NCBI GenBank assembly: GCA_049656905.1
Contig: JBASMO010000175.1
Span: forward strand, 1 to 13,478
Direction: 5' to 3'
Length of the DNA stretch: 13,478 nucleotides
Origin: DTU018 sp003444615
Lineage (GTDB): Bacteria > Bacillota > Syntrophomonadia > Syntrophomonadales > Syntrophomonadaceae
Position numbers and translations under genes: made by a program. Shown piece after piece: positions 1 to 7,243 of the stretch. The notes under the pieces were generated by a model. The model was not told where the DNA came from. It saw only the letters and a list, made by a program, of their open reading frames with translations, and ran no database searches. Numbering within the stretch: position 1 is the first letter of the stretch; the number at the start of each line of letters is the position of its first letter.

Positions 1-36
1 GATTTGGTTGCGGTCTTCGCCTGTTATATACGCCAT
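1..36 (-). CDS. Transposase, IS1182-like, N-terminal fragment cut by window edge
   Basis: The leftward frame starts at an ATG at 36-34 and reads MAYITGEDRNQI before leaving the window. A strong ribosome-binding site, GAGGTGGA on the minus strand (complement of 41-48), sits 4 bases before the ATG. The opening pattern M-x-Y-I-x-G-(E/D)-(D/N)-R-x-Q resembles the start of IS1182-type DDE transposases as I remember them. Only 12 residues are visible, so nothing catalytic can be checked. It does not resemble the visible part of the transposase at the right edge, so the two edges probably carry different elements. The family call rests on a short N-terminal match. Confidence 0.6.
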   Translation of the reverse strand, partial: MAYITGEDRNQI

Positions 37-127
37 TATATCCACCTCGCTATCACCCTATTTATTCGATTTTTGGCTGTTTGAATCCTTTTTCTGTGCT
101 AGACTTTTCACACAGTCTGACGTCCCC
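1..127 (-). mobile_element. Probable end of an IS1182-like insertion sequence
   Basis: This region lies upstream of the partial leftward transposase. Reading from the outside in on the minus strand, GGGGACGTCAGACTGTGTG (from 127 downward) is a candidate terminal inverted repeat. It is followed by a small hairpin, AGACT/AGTCT (101-105 with 114-118). The distance from base 127 to the start codon, about 90 bases, is reasonable for an IS end. The other end is outside the window, so the boundary at 127 is a guess and could not be matched to a partner repeat. Confidence 0.35.
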
Positions 128-151
128 TTGTCTTCTTCCCCTTGTCTTCTT
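124..151. repeat. Perfect 14-bp tandem duplication
   Basis: CCCCTTGTCTTCTT occurs twice in a row, at 124-137 and 138-151, with no mismatch. It lies between the candidate IS end and the pepF promoter region. It could be a slippage duplication or a trace of IS insertion. It pushes the -35 region of pepF and makes that region pyrimidine-rich. Confidence 0.9.
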
Positions 152-180
152 GCTTATATTACGGAAGAATGGGCTATACT
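150..180 (+). promoter_or_regulatory. Candidate sigma-70-type promoter for pepF
   Basis: TATACT at 175-180 is a good -10 hexamer. The only -35-like sequence is TTGCTT at 150-155, with a long 19-base spacer, and it overlaps the end of the 14-bp duplication. Transcription would start near 187, giving a leader of about 30 bases before the GTG start. The -10 is plausible but the -35 is weak. Confidence 0.35.
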
Positions 181-218
181 AGGATAGAAAAGATTGGCAG
201 ACAATAAGGAGGATGACT

Positions 219-2030
219 GTGGAGAACAGGAAACGTGAGGATATACCGGAGGAATACCGCTGGCAGTTGGAAGATATCTATAAAAACCAGGATGAATGGG
301 AAAAGGACTTCGAGCGGGTGCGGGAATTAATTCAAGCAATAGGAGCTTATCAGGGCCGGGTAGGGGAGTCTGCTTCTACTCTGCGGGAAGTCATTGCCAT
401 ACTTAATGAAATGCAGCGTAAAGGTGATAATCTCTATGTATATTCCCGCATGCGCCGCGATGAAGATAACTCTAATACCCAGTACCAGTCCCTGTTTGAC
501 CGGGCGCAAGGATTGAGTGTACAGAGCAACAGTGCCGTAGCCTTTGTAATGCCGGAACTGCTGGCTATGACTAGGAAGCAGGTCAAGAAATATGAACAGG
601 CTGAGCCGGAACTAGCTGTTTATGCCCATTATTTTGATGAATTGTTCCGGCAAAAGGAGCACATTTTAGGGGAAAAGGAAGAACGGCTTTTGGCTATGTC
701 AGCAGACTTGTCTTCAGCATCTAATAATATCTTCACTATGCTAAACAACGCTGACATTAAGTTTCCTTATATTCGGGATGAAAATGGTCAGGAAGTGGAA
801 CTGACCAAAGGACGCTACGGCCGTTTTATGGAAAGCCAGGACCGCCGGGTTCGTAAAGAGGCCTATGAAGGGTTATACTCCACCTATAAGAGTTTGAGTA
901 ATACTCTGGCGGCTACTTATAGCTCCAGTATAAAAAGGGATATTTTTTATGCCCGGGCTCGCAATTACCCGTCGGCACTTCATGCTGCCCTGGATCAGGA
1001 TAATGTGCCGGTGGATGTTTACAATCAACTGCTCACCAGTGTCCATAATCACTTAGACACGATGTACCGTTATATGAAAATAAGGAAGAAAATGCTGCAG
1101 GTAGATCCCCTGTATATGTACGATATTTACGTACCGCTAGTCTCCGAATTTAATATGAAAGTTCCCTATGAGGAAGCCAAGGAAATAACTCTGCAGGCCT
1201 TGGCACCTTTAGGAGAAGAATACTTATCAGTTTTGCAGCAAGGGTATAATAAACGCTGGATCGATGCCTACGAAAATCAGGGGAAAACCAGTGGCGCATA
1301 TTCCTGGGGCACTTATGATTCCCATCCTTATGTATTAATGAACTATGATGACAAATTGGATGATCTTTTTACCCTGGCACATGAAATGGGTCACTCCCTA
1401 CACACTTACTATTCCAATCAAACTCAGCCTTATGTCTACAGCCAGTACAGCATTTTCGTAGCCGAAGTAGCTTCTACGGTCAATGAGTCTCTTTTGATAG
1501 ATTATCTATTAAACAAAAGTAACAATCCCCAGGAAAAAATGTATTTGTTGAATCATTACCTGGAGCAATTCCGGGGAACGGTATTCCGGCAGACTATGTT
1601 TGCGGAATTTGAAAAAATGACCCATGAGCGGGTCGAAGCTGGCGATGCTCTCACTCCTGAAAATCTAGGTCAATTATACCGGGAGTTAAACGAAAAATAC
1701 TATGGGCCGGAAGTGGTCATGGACGATTACATTTGTGTGGAATGGGCTCGCATACCCCACTTTTATTCGGCCTTTTATGTTTACAAATATGCCACTGGTT
1801 TTTCAGCGGCTACGGCTATAAAACAGAGCATTTTGGAAGAAGGCCAGCCAGCTATAGACCGCTATTTGGACTTCCTTAAATCAGGCAGTTCGGATTATCC
1901 TATCAACCTGCTGAAAAAAGCCGGGGTAGATTTAACCACTCCTGAACCGGTGGAAAAGGCTTTGGATTATTTCAAAAAGCTCCTGGATGAATTTGAAGAA
2001 ATGGCTGATAGCACTGCAGAGGGCAGCTAA
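219..2030 (+). CDS. pepF: Oligoendopeptidase F, M3 family zinc metallopeptidase
   Basis: This cytosolic zinc endopeptidase would cut short peptides and take part in peptide turnover. The 603-residue product has the usual PepF length. The zinc motif HEMGH lies at residues 388-392 and the probable third ligand is Glu416 in AEVASTVNE, about 28 residues after the first His, as in M3 enzymes. A C-terminal PHFYSAFYVYKYATGF block is also typical of the family. No signal peptide or membrane segment is seen. I chose GTG at 219 rather than ATG at 213: AAGGAGG (206-212) touches the ATG directly but lies 6 bases before the GTG, which is the normal spacing. The gene is probably transcribed alone, since a strong terminator follows and the next gene has its own -10. 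It has no obvious functional tie to the mannose genes downstream. The family call is secure; the peptide substrates are unknown. Confidence 0.95.
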   Translation: MENRKREDIPEEYRWQLEDIYKNQDEWEKDFERVRELIQAIGAYQGRVGESASTLREVIAILNEMQRKGDNLYVYSRMRRDEDNSNTQYQSLFDRAQGLSVQSNSAVAFVMPELLAMTRKQVKKYEQAEPELAVYAHYFDELFRQKEHILGEKEERLLAMSADLSSASNNIFTMLNNADIKFPYIRDENGQEVELTKGRYGRFMESQDRRVRKEAYEGLYSTYKSLSNTLAATYSSSIKRDIFYARARNYPSALHAALDQDNVPVDVYNQLLTSVHNHLDTMYRYMKIRKKMLQVDPLYMYDIYVPLVSEFNMKVPYEEAKEITLQALAPLGEEYLSVLQQGYNKRWIDAYENQGKTSGAYSWGTYDSHPYVLMNYDDKLDDLFTLAHEMGHSLHTYYSNQTQPYVYSQYSIFVAEVASTVNESLLIDYLLNKSNNPQEKMYLLNHYLEQFRGTVFRQTMFAEFEKMTHERVEAGDALTPENLGQLYRELNEKYYGPEVVMDDYICVEWARIPHFYSAFYVYKYATGFSAATAIKQSILEEGQPAIDRYLDFLKSGSSDYPINLLKKAGVDLTTPEPVEKALDYFKKLLDEFEEMADSTAEGS

Positions 2031-2046
2031 ACAAGTGGCAGTATCA

Positions 2047-2084
2047 GGTAAGTCCCGCTGTTTGGCGGGACTTGCCCTTTTATT
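2047..2084 (+). terminator. Rho-independent terminator after pepF
   Basis: The arms GGTAAGTCCCGC (2047-2058) and GCGGGACTTGCC (2065-2076) form a 12-bp stem with one G-U pair and a 6-base loop. The stem is followed by CTTTTATT (2077-2084). It starts 16 bases after the pepF stop and separates pepF from the fusion gene. Confidence 0.9.
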
Positions 2085-2136
2085 AAGCTGTTTTTACTTA
2101 CTTTGATAGTTCATCCCTTCCAGCCTACTGAGGGTC

Positions 2137-2165
2137 GGATTTTGTTGAGAAAAGCTAAATATAAT
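2137..2165 (+). promoter_or_regulatory. Candidate promoter of the GT-GH130 fusion gene
   Basis: TATAAT at 2160-2165 is a perfect -10 hexamer. The -35 position 17 bases upstream (GGATTT, 2137-2142) is poor, so an activator or another sigma context is possible. Transcription would begin near 2172, leaving a leader of about 60 bases before GTG 2234. This start point supports the internal GTG over ATG 2174, which would sit almost on the first transcribed base. Confidence 0.5.
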
Positions 2166-2233
2166 GCACCCAAATGGAGCATAACTATGTAGAAGGCATA
2201 TCTCAACCTATCTGGCACAAGGAGGATGTAGAG

Positions 2234-5200
2234 GTGAACAAGGGTTATCGGGAAAGTCGCTTTGATGAAGTTATGCAGGAAATAAAGCCTCTGTTAAATG
2301 ATTATGCTAACTTTGATCTGGTGGTAGGGATCCCTTTTGTAGATGAACAAGAACACCTGCCCCAGCTTTTGATGTCAATGGACCAGGTACTCAAATCATG
2401 GATAGGCAAGAGGCAGTTGATTGTATGTGTGGGTGATGCGGAAGCGGGCCATATTTTGGAATCTATCCAAAAGCTCCAGCTTCACCATCCCCATATTGAA
2501 TTTCTTCTCCCCCCAGAAATAAGCGGGCGTGGTACTAGCATTCGCGCTTTGCTGCAAATTGCCAATACCATCGAAGCTGATTTAATAGTTTTTTCAGCGC
2601 ATATGTCTAGTGAAGCTGAGCCAGTGTTAGAAGATGCTTGGTTAGATAGTCTATTAACTCCCATTCAAGGTGATTATGATATGGTGCTAGGAAGCCTGCG
2701 CCGTTATCAGGCCATGGACAGTATTGCCCACATGCTGGCTTCACCCATACTGGAAAGTTTTTATGGAGCGCGAGTGGGAGATCCTCTGGGGGGAATCTAT
2801 GCTTTTGCCCATGATTTTGTGGAGGAACTGGATCATGATGGACCCTTTTGGGGGGAAATTATCCAGGGATATGGTATTGATTTTTGGATTTTAACGCGAG
2901 CTTTGTGCTGGAACAAGACCATTTGCGAGGTTAATCTGGGTGGCGCTGTGAAGTTACACAGCTTAGAAAACCGCAACCGCATTTTTAAGGAAACCGCTCA
3001 CACTATTTTTGAGGCTATCAAAAGGGATACTGCTGTCTGGCTAAAGGATCGCCTGCTCATCAAGGTGGCCGATATTCTATCTCGCCAGGAGGCTAAACGG
3101 CCTGATTATATAACTTATCCCCCGGCCAGTTTGCTCAGTAAATATCAACAGGGTTTAAAGAATAATCCTGAACTCTTATCAGTGATTGATTCCCAGGGAA
3201 AACTCAGCCAACTAGCGTCCGCTAAAACCTTTCATATGGATGATGAACTGTGGGTATCGGTATTGTTTCAACTTATGATCCAATACGTTTTTAATGATGA
3301 TGCAGATAAAGACGCGATATTTGATCTCTTAACCGGGCTGTATAATGGACGGGTACTGAGCTATATCCTGGAAATGCAGGCTTATAGGCAATGCTTGCCT
3401 CAAGAAGAAGAATACCAGCTTGATGAGTTGATGTTGCACAAAATGACGTCCATCCATCATCGTTTGACAGATGTTTTTTGGAAGCATAAGCCGGACCTGA
3501 ATGAGGTATGGAGTCAGTATCAGAAACAGTGTCGTCCGCCCATCATTCCCCTTACTTATATGGAATATGTGCCGGGTAAACCCATAGTGGTGCCTAAACG
3601 TATAGTGGGCAAAGACCAGCGGGTGATTGCCACTGATAATATTTTCCGGGAATTACGCCACCGCTATGAAAACCGCTTTAATCAGTTTCTAAGTAAAGGT
3701 CTGGGTGTAGATCTAGATTCTTCGGGTGAGGTTATCATCAAAGCCATGGAAGACTATATGGAAAGGCTGGAGGCAGGTTTAGACGAGCTCCTGCCTGGTG
3801 ACATATACACCGAAGAGGGATTAAAGTCTTTTGTAGACAGGTTGTTTGCATTGTTCCCCGATCACCGCATGTTCACCATTAGTTCAGAGTTATTAAGGGA
3901 AATGGTAGTGAGATTTCCTCCGGTAAATCTCATGATACCTTTGGGATATTACAAAGCTGAGCAGTTACTAGAACACATGGACCCCCGTGATGTGGTTACC
4001 TCCGCTAATCTTATGGCCAGTTGGAGTTATACCGATAGGGATTTGTTATGGCTGGTTGACAATCTGAAACCAGAAAGTTTTGCCTGGGAGGAGATAAAAC
4101 CAGTAGTGCTTAACCAGGAACTGCACATGGGCTTGCTCAGTCAAGGAAAGATATCGGATTTAAACCGGGTAACCGCCAGAATTATTATCAAACCACTCAG
4201 TGAAGGGCAAGGAGGGAAATATCCCAAAACCCGATACTTTACAAGCATAGTGAGAAGACTGGCTGTAGCGGAGCAGTATTCACAGTTATTCAGGATAAAC
4301 GTTTTGGAGCGGAAAAACATCAACCTTAAAGTCCGCAACTCTTTACTGGGAATTCGCAGAGGAGATGACTTTTCCGCTCACAACATTTTCGAAAACTATC
4401 ATCACCGCAGTCTGGTGCAAAAAATAGCCGGATTAGCCCAGAGGCTGGAAGAGGAAAACAAAAGCAGCTTAGCCCATTTGCTAAAACTCATGGTGCAGGG
4501 TTATGGACTGAGCCAAGTACTGGAAAATGAAACCTTCCTGACCTGTACCGCGTGGAGCTGGGCTAGCTATAGTTTTAAGGGGGGACGAAAAATACCCAGC
4601 CCAGTGACTACCAGTGTAGAAGGACGCTGGTTCAATCACGAGTTCCTGGAGGCTCTTTACCAGGAATTGGGCTATGATCCCCAGGAAATAATAAAAATTG
4701 TGTTTCGTATGATTCAATCCGGCAAAAGCCATGCCAGCCTATTGGATAATCTGTTGCCAACTCGGCCTAAGGATGTTACTGTAGTGGTTCAAGAGACTAC
4801 CACTGAACCAAGCCGTCATCTGCATCGCTATGAGGGCAACCCCTTACTCGAACCTGTAGAAGGCAGCTATTGGGAGTCTAAATATGTGCTGAATCCAGGA
4901 GCTTTACGAATAGGGGACAAAGTCTACCTTTTCTACCGGGCAGTGGGCAATGATGGTATATCCCATATAGGATTAGCAATAACCGATGGTTTTAAGGTGT
5001 TGGAGCGACTGCCTGAGCCAATTTTTTCCCCGCAAATACCGGAGGAAATAATGGGATGCGAGGATCCCCGCTTAGTGATTATTGGGGATCGGATTGTTAT
5101 GCTCTATACAGCATACGACGGAAACATCGCTCAGATCGCAGCAGCCTCCATTTCATTACAGGACTTTACGGCCGGAAACTATACCAACTGGCAGCGCGAC

Positions 5201-5764
5201 GGGTTGGCCTTCAAAAATATCTGGGATAAAGATGCTATTATCTTTCCGGAAAAGATTAACGGCAAGTATATAATTTATCACCGGATTGAGCCCAGTATAT
5301 GGGTAACTTACAGCAATGAGCTCAAGTTTCCCATTTGGGAGAAGCACGCTATCATTGCCGGACCTCGCCCGGGACGGATGTGGGACTCTATGAAGATAGG
5401 GGCTGGTGCCCAACCCCTGAAAACCCGCTATGGATGGCTGTTGATCTATCATGGTGTTGATTATAATTATGTATACCGCCTAGGGGTGATGCTGGTGGAT
5501 TTGAACAATCCCCGCAAGGTAATCTACCGGTCGCCCAATCCTATTCTGGAACCGGAAGAAGATTATGAAATTGGTTTGAGTGGGGCTTGGGTACCTAATG
5601 TGGTGTTTACCTGCGGAGCAGTACCCGGTACGGATAAAGATATTCTGGATGATGACGATGAAATACTGGTTTATTACGGAGCGGCGGACACCAGTATAGG
5701 TGTAGCTCGAGCTACTTTAGCTGATCTAGTGCCGGAATCCTTTCGCAGTACCGCTCTGAGTTAA
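2234..5764 (+). CDS. Fusion protein: GT81-like domain, unknown middle, GH130 mannoside phosphorylase-like domain
   Basis: The product has 1176 residues and three parts. Residues 15-290 resemble retaining GT-A glycosyltransferases of the glucosyl-/mannosyl-phosphoglycerate synthase type: VVGIPF near the start, SGRGTS at 97-102, DPLGGIYAF at 183-191 and WGEIIQGYGIDFW at 206-218. The usual DXD metal site reads S121-A122-H123. Residues 290-860 match nothing I recognise. Residues 864-1165 are a GH130 domain with RYEGNPLL, LNPGA, GCEDPR (Asp944, equivalent to the catalytic Asp of characterised members), KDAIIFPEK, YHR, KIGAGAQP and IYHGVD. The retained basic and His residues favour a phosphorylase that releases mannose-1-phosphate over a hydrolase; this is inference. 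GTG 2234 was chosen because AAGGAGG (2219-2225) lies 8 bases upstream. ATG 2174, 20 codons earlier, has no ribosome-binding site. No signal peptide or membrane segment is visible, so it is probably cytosolic. It converges on the GDP-mannose operon and most likely acts in the same pathway. The substrate is unknown. Confidence 0.85.
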   Translation: MNKGYRESRFDEVMQEIKPLLNDYANFDLVVGIPFVDEQEHLPQLLMSMDQVLKSWIGKRQLIVCVGDAEAGHILESIQKLQLHHPHIEFLLPPEISGRGTSIRALLQIANTIEADLIVFSAHMSSEAEPVLEDAWLDSLLTPIQGDYDMVLGSLRRYQAMDSIAHMLASPILESFYGARVGDPLGGIYAFAHDFVEELDHDGPFWGEIIQGYGIDFWILTRALCWNKTICEVNLGGAVKLHSLENRNRIFKETAHTIFEAIKRDTAVWLKDRLLIKVADILSRQEAKRPDYITYPPASLLSKYQQGLKNNPELLSVIDSQGKLSQLASAKTFHMDDELWVSVLFQLMIQYVFNDDADKDAIFDLLTGLYNGRVLSYILEMQAYRQCLPQEEEYQLDELMLHKMTSIHHRLTDVFWKHKPDLNEVWSQYQKQCRPPIIPLTYMEYVPGKPIVVPKRIVGKDQRVIATDNIFRELRHRYENRFNQFLSKGLGVDLDSSGEVIIKAMEDYMERLEAGLDELLPGDIYTEEGLKSFVDRLFALFPDHRMFTISSELLREMVVRFPPVNLMIPLGYYKAEQLLEHMDPRDVVTSANLMASWSYTDRDLLWLVDNLKPESFAWEEIKPVVLNQELHMGLLSQGKISDLNRVTARIIIKPLSEGQGGKYPKTRYFTSIVRRLAVAEQYSQLFRINVLERKNINLKVRNSLLGIRRGDDFSAHNIFENYHHRSLVQKIAGLAQRLEEENKSSLAHLLKLMVQGYGLSQVLENETFLTCTAWSWASYSFKGGRKIPSPVTTSVEGRWFNHEFLEALYQELGYDPQEIIKIVFRMIQSGKSHASLLDNLLPTRPKDVTVVVQETTTEPSRHLHRYEGNPLLEPVEGSYWESKYVLNPGALRIGDKVYLFYRAVGNDGISHIGLAITDGFKVLERLPEPIFSPQIPEEIMGCEDPRLVIIGDRIVMLYTAYDGNIAQIAAASISLQDFTAGNYTNWQRDGLAFKNIWDKDAIIFPEKINGKYIIYHRIEPSIWVTYSNELKFPIWEKHAIIAGPRPGRMWDSMKIGAGAQPLKTRYGWLLIYHGVDYNYVYRLGVMLVDLNNPRKVIYRSPNPILEPEEDYEIGLSGAWVPNVVFTCGAVPGTDKDILDDDDEILVYYGAADTSIGVARATLADLVPESFRSTALS

Positions 5765-5978
5765 TCCTTTATATTAGAAACGAGTGTAATGATGAAAGTG
5801 TGTCTCCGCATTGCTGTGAAAACAGCCTTCGCGATGACAGCTCAAGAGTGCCGTAACGGCCGATGACACTGAGAAAACCTTTTTCACCGCAATTATCACC
5901 TGTAGCGCAGACCACGATGAATGAAAACCAATCATAGGCAGTAGGTTCACCATGCGCACCTGTTCTGTCTAACGGCTT

Positions 5979-6050
5979 GATGTCCGACTCAGGGGGTACC
6001 GGGCTAAACAAAACATCCTGTTTTGTAGCCCTCTTACGGACATCCTGTCC
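5979..6050. repeat. Nested hairpins with two ACATCCTGT cores and alternative pairing
   Basis: GATGTCCG (5979-5986) pairs perfectly with CGGACATC (6037-6044). Inside it GGGCTA/TAGCCC (6001-6006 with 6026-6031) encloses CAAAACA-TCC-TGTTTTG (6009-6025). A second short palindrome, GGACA-TCC-TGTCC (6038-6050), has the same TCC loop and shares bases with the outer stem, so only one of those two pairings can form at a time. No T-run follows, so it is not a standard terminator. It may be the structured core of the repeat element that contains it. Confidence 0.7.
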
Positions 6051-6109
6051 CTCGCCTCCCCGACCTCCGCCCATCTTCACCGACTATATCGGACTCCTAC
6101 ACCAACGTG

Positions 6110-6134
6110 CTCATGGCAAACCTACTGCCATGAG
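6110..6134. repeat. 9-bp perfect inverted repeat
   Basis: CTCATGGCA (6110-6118) and TGCCATGAG (6126-6134) form a 9-bp stem with a 7-base loop, AACCTAC. It lies inside the repeat region, close to the right-hand TTTTCACAGC copies. A smaller palindrome, CCGA-CTATA-TCGG, is at 6080-6092. Neither has a T-run on either strand. Confidence 0.75.
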
Positions 6135-6220
6135 GACAACTGTAAGAGGTATTTTCACAGCAATGACACATAAGTAAACATTTTCCCAGCGATGACACAG
6201 GCCATGAAGGAGGGGTGTGA

Positions 6221-7243
6221 TTAAGAGGACTGTTCTACAGCCGAAGGCTGCTCTTGGTGCAGGTATTTGGCTATATGCTGCTCACATAGCAGATAAGACA
6301 GTACGGCTTCGGCACCCTGGTTCAGATTTACACCTTCCTCAGTGAGGGCATCATAGCATCCACCGGTATTACCATCATATAATTTTAGACCGTGTACATT
6401 GGCACCGTGATACCAGCGGTGTGCTTTTTGAGCCATATCCAGGTAATGCTGCCCGCCCAAAATATGATAAGCTTCCCAGCAGGCAAAAGCAGTGGAAGCC
6501 GCATCTACCGGCTGCTGATCAAAACGGGCCTTTTTCCTTCCTCTTATATACCACCCTTTATTGCCAATTATATTTAAGTAACCTGATTCAAACAGAACAT
6601 CACATAGGAAGTTCAAAGCATCGTGCCCAATTTTCAGCGCTTTAATGTCTCCGGTTCTTTTATATGCAGCAAACAAAGATTGGGGTAATATCCCGTTACA
6701 GTAAGTGAAGAAGTTTTCAAACCAGTACCAGCCTTTTCTTTGCTTTTGCCGGTACAGTCCTGTCAAAAAGGAGGTCAGCTGGTGAATTAACTTTATATGC
6801 TCTCGAGATAAGGGCTGGTCTATCTTGCACAGTCCGAGCAAGGTATAGGCCACGGCTCGGGGGGAAGTAAAAGTAATAGCTCGGGGCAAATTGTGGTTAA
6901 ACATGGAACGGCACAAGCTTTGCACATCTGGCCACGAACAGGACATCCCCAGAGCACAGGCTAGGAGGGCCCGGCCGACACTATCCTCTGAATCTAGAGC
7001 CGGAATATCCCTGCCCAGGGATTGCAGGTTACTCCAGGTACCGTCTAGGCGCTGAGCTTGATATAGCCAGGAGGCATAGGTCAATGCCAGGTCATGACCG
7101 TTTTCCATATATATGGCTACTATCAGAGCCCGAGCGTTATCATCTAAAGTGTACCCGCTACTGATATCAGGGACTGATAAACGGGAAAACTGCAGAATGC
7201 CAGTGGAATCTGTCATACGCCGCAAATGCCGGTAATCAAGCAT
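6221..7243 (-). CDS. Conserved (alpha/alpha)6-toroid-like protein paired with GT4; function unknown
   Basis: This 340-residue soluble protein has the helical repeats expected of a six-hairpin, glycosidase-like toroid. Recognisable blocks are YTLDDNARAL (31-40), DSEDSVGRA (84-92), WYWFENFFTYCNG (172-184), FDQQPVDA (241-248), TGGCYDAL (293-300) and NLNQGAEA (306-313). I recall proteins with this block order next to GT4 enzymes and GH130 proteins in many bacteria, usually annotated only as hypothetical or glycosyltransferase-associated. Conserved Asp, Glu and Trp residues fit carbohydrate binding or hydrolysis, but no catalytic pair is proven. The ATG lies inside the end of the GT4 gene: the two frames share 8 bases, ATGCTTGA, so translation is probably coupled, and no strong separate ribosome-binding site is seen. 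It is the last gene of the operon, and no terminator follows its stop before the repeat region. No signal peptide is seen. Confidence 0.7.
   Translation of the reverse strand: MLDYRHLRRMTDSTGILQFSRLSVPDISSGYTLDDNARALIVAIYMENGHDLALTYASWLYQAQRLDGTWSNLQSLGRDIPALDSEDSVGRALLACALGMSCSWPDVQSLCRSMFNHNLPRAITFTSPRAVAYTLLGLCKIDQPLSREHIKLIHQLTSFLTGLYRQKQRKGWYWFENFFTYCNGILPQSLFAAYKRTGDIKALKIGHDALNFLCDVLFESGYLNIIGNKGWYIRGRKKARFDQQPVDAASTAFACWEAYHILGGQHYLDMAQKAHRWYHGANVHGLKLYDGNTGGCYDALTEEGVNLNQGAEAVLSYLLCEQHIAKYLHQEQPSAVEQSS

Larger units (their letters stand above)
5765..6220. mobile_element. Gene-free repeat region, probable IS21-like remnant or non-autonomous element
   Basis: This 456-base gap lies between two convergent genes and has no convincing coding frame. 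On the right, TTTTCACAGCAATGACACA (6152-6170) and TTTTCCCAGCGATGACACA (6181-6199) repeat with a 29-base period. On the left the same sequence appears inverted at 5799-5823, with about 5 extra bases after AATG. Related internal copies are GATGACAC (5862-5869) joined to TTTTCACCGCAATTATCAC (5881-5899), and GATGACAG at 5833-5840. Read on the minus strand the right end begins TGTGTCATCGCTGGGAAAA, like the multiple TGTCATxGC repeats at IS21-family ends as I recall them. No istA or istB is present. The span between the outer repeats, about 400 bp, suits a MITE-like derivative or a decayed copy. The repeats are seen directly; the IS21 link is inference. Confidence 0.5.

Noticed and set aside
5082..5452. 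Overlapping open frames on both strands inside the GH130 domain
   Set aside because: These are shadows of the GH130 coding frame, which has clear family motifs throughout.
5769..6080. Open frame of 103 codons on the minus strand in the gap between the convergent genes
   Set aside because: It runs through the hairpins and terminal repeats, has no good ribosome-binding site and reads as low-quality protein. It is explained better by the repeat element.
6152..6199. Two similar 19-base repeats with a 29-base period, possible CRISPR
   Set aside because: There are only two adjacent copies, the spacer is about 10 bases, and related copies are inverted at the other side. This fits IS ends, not an array.
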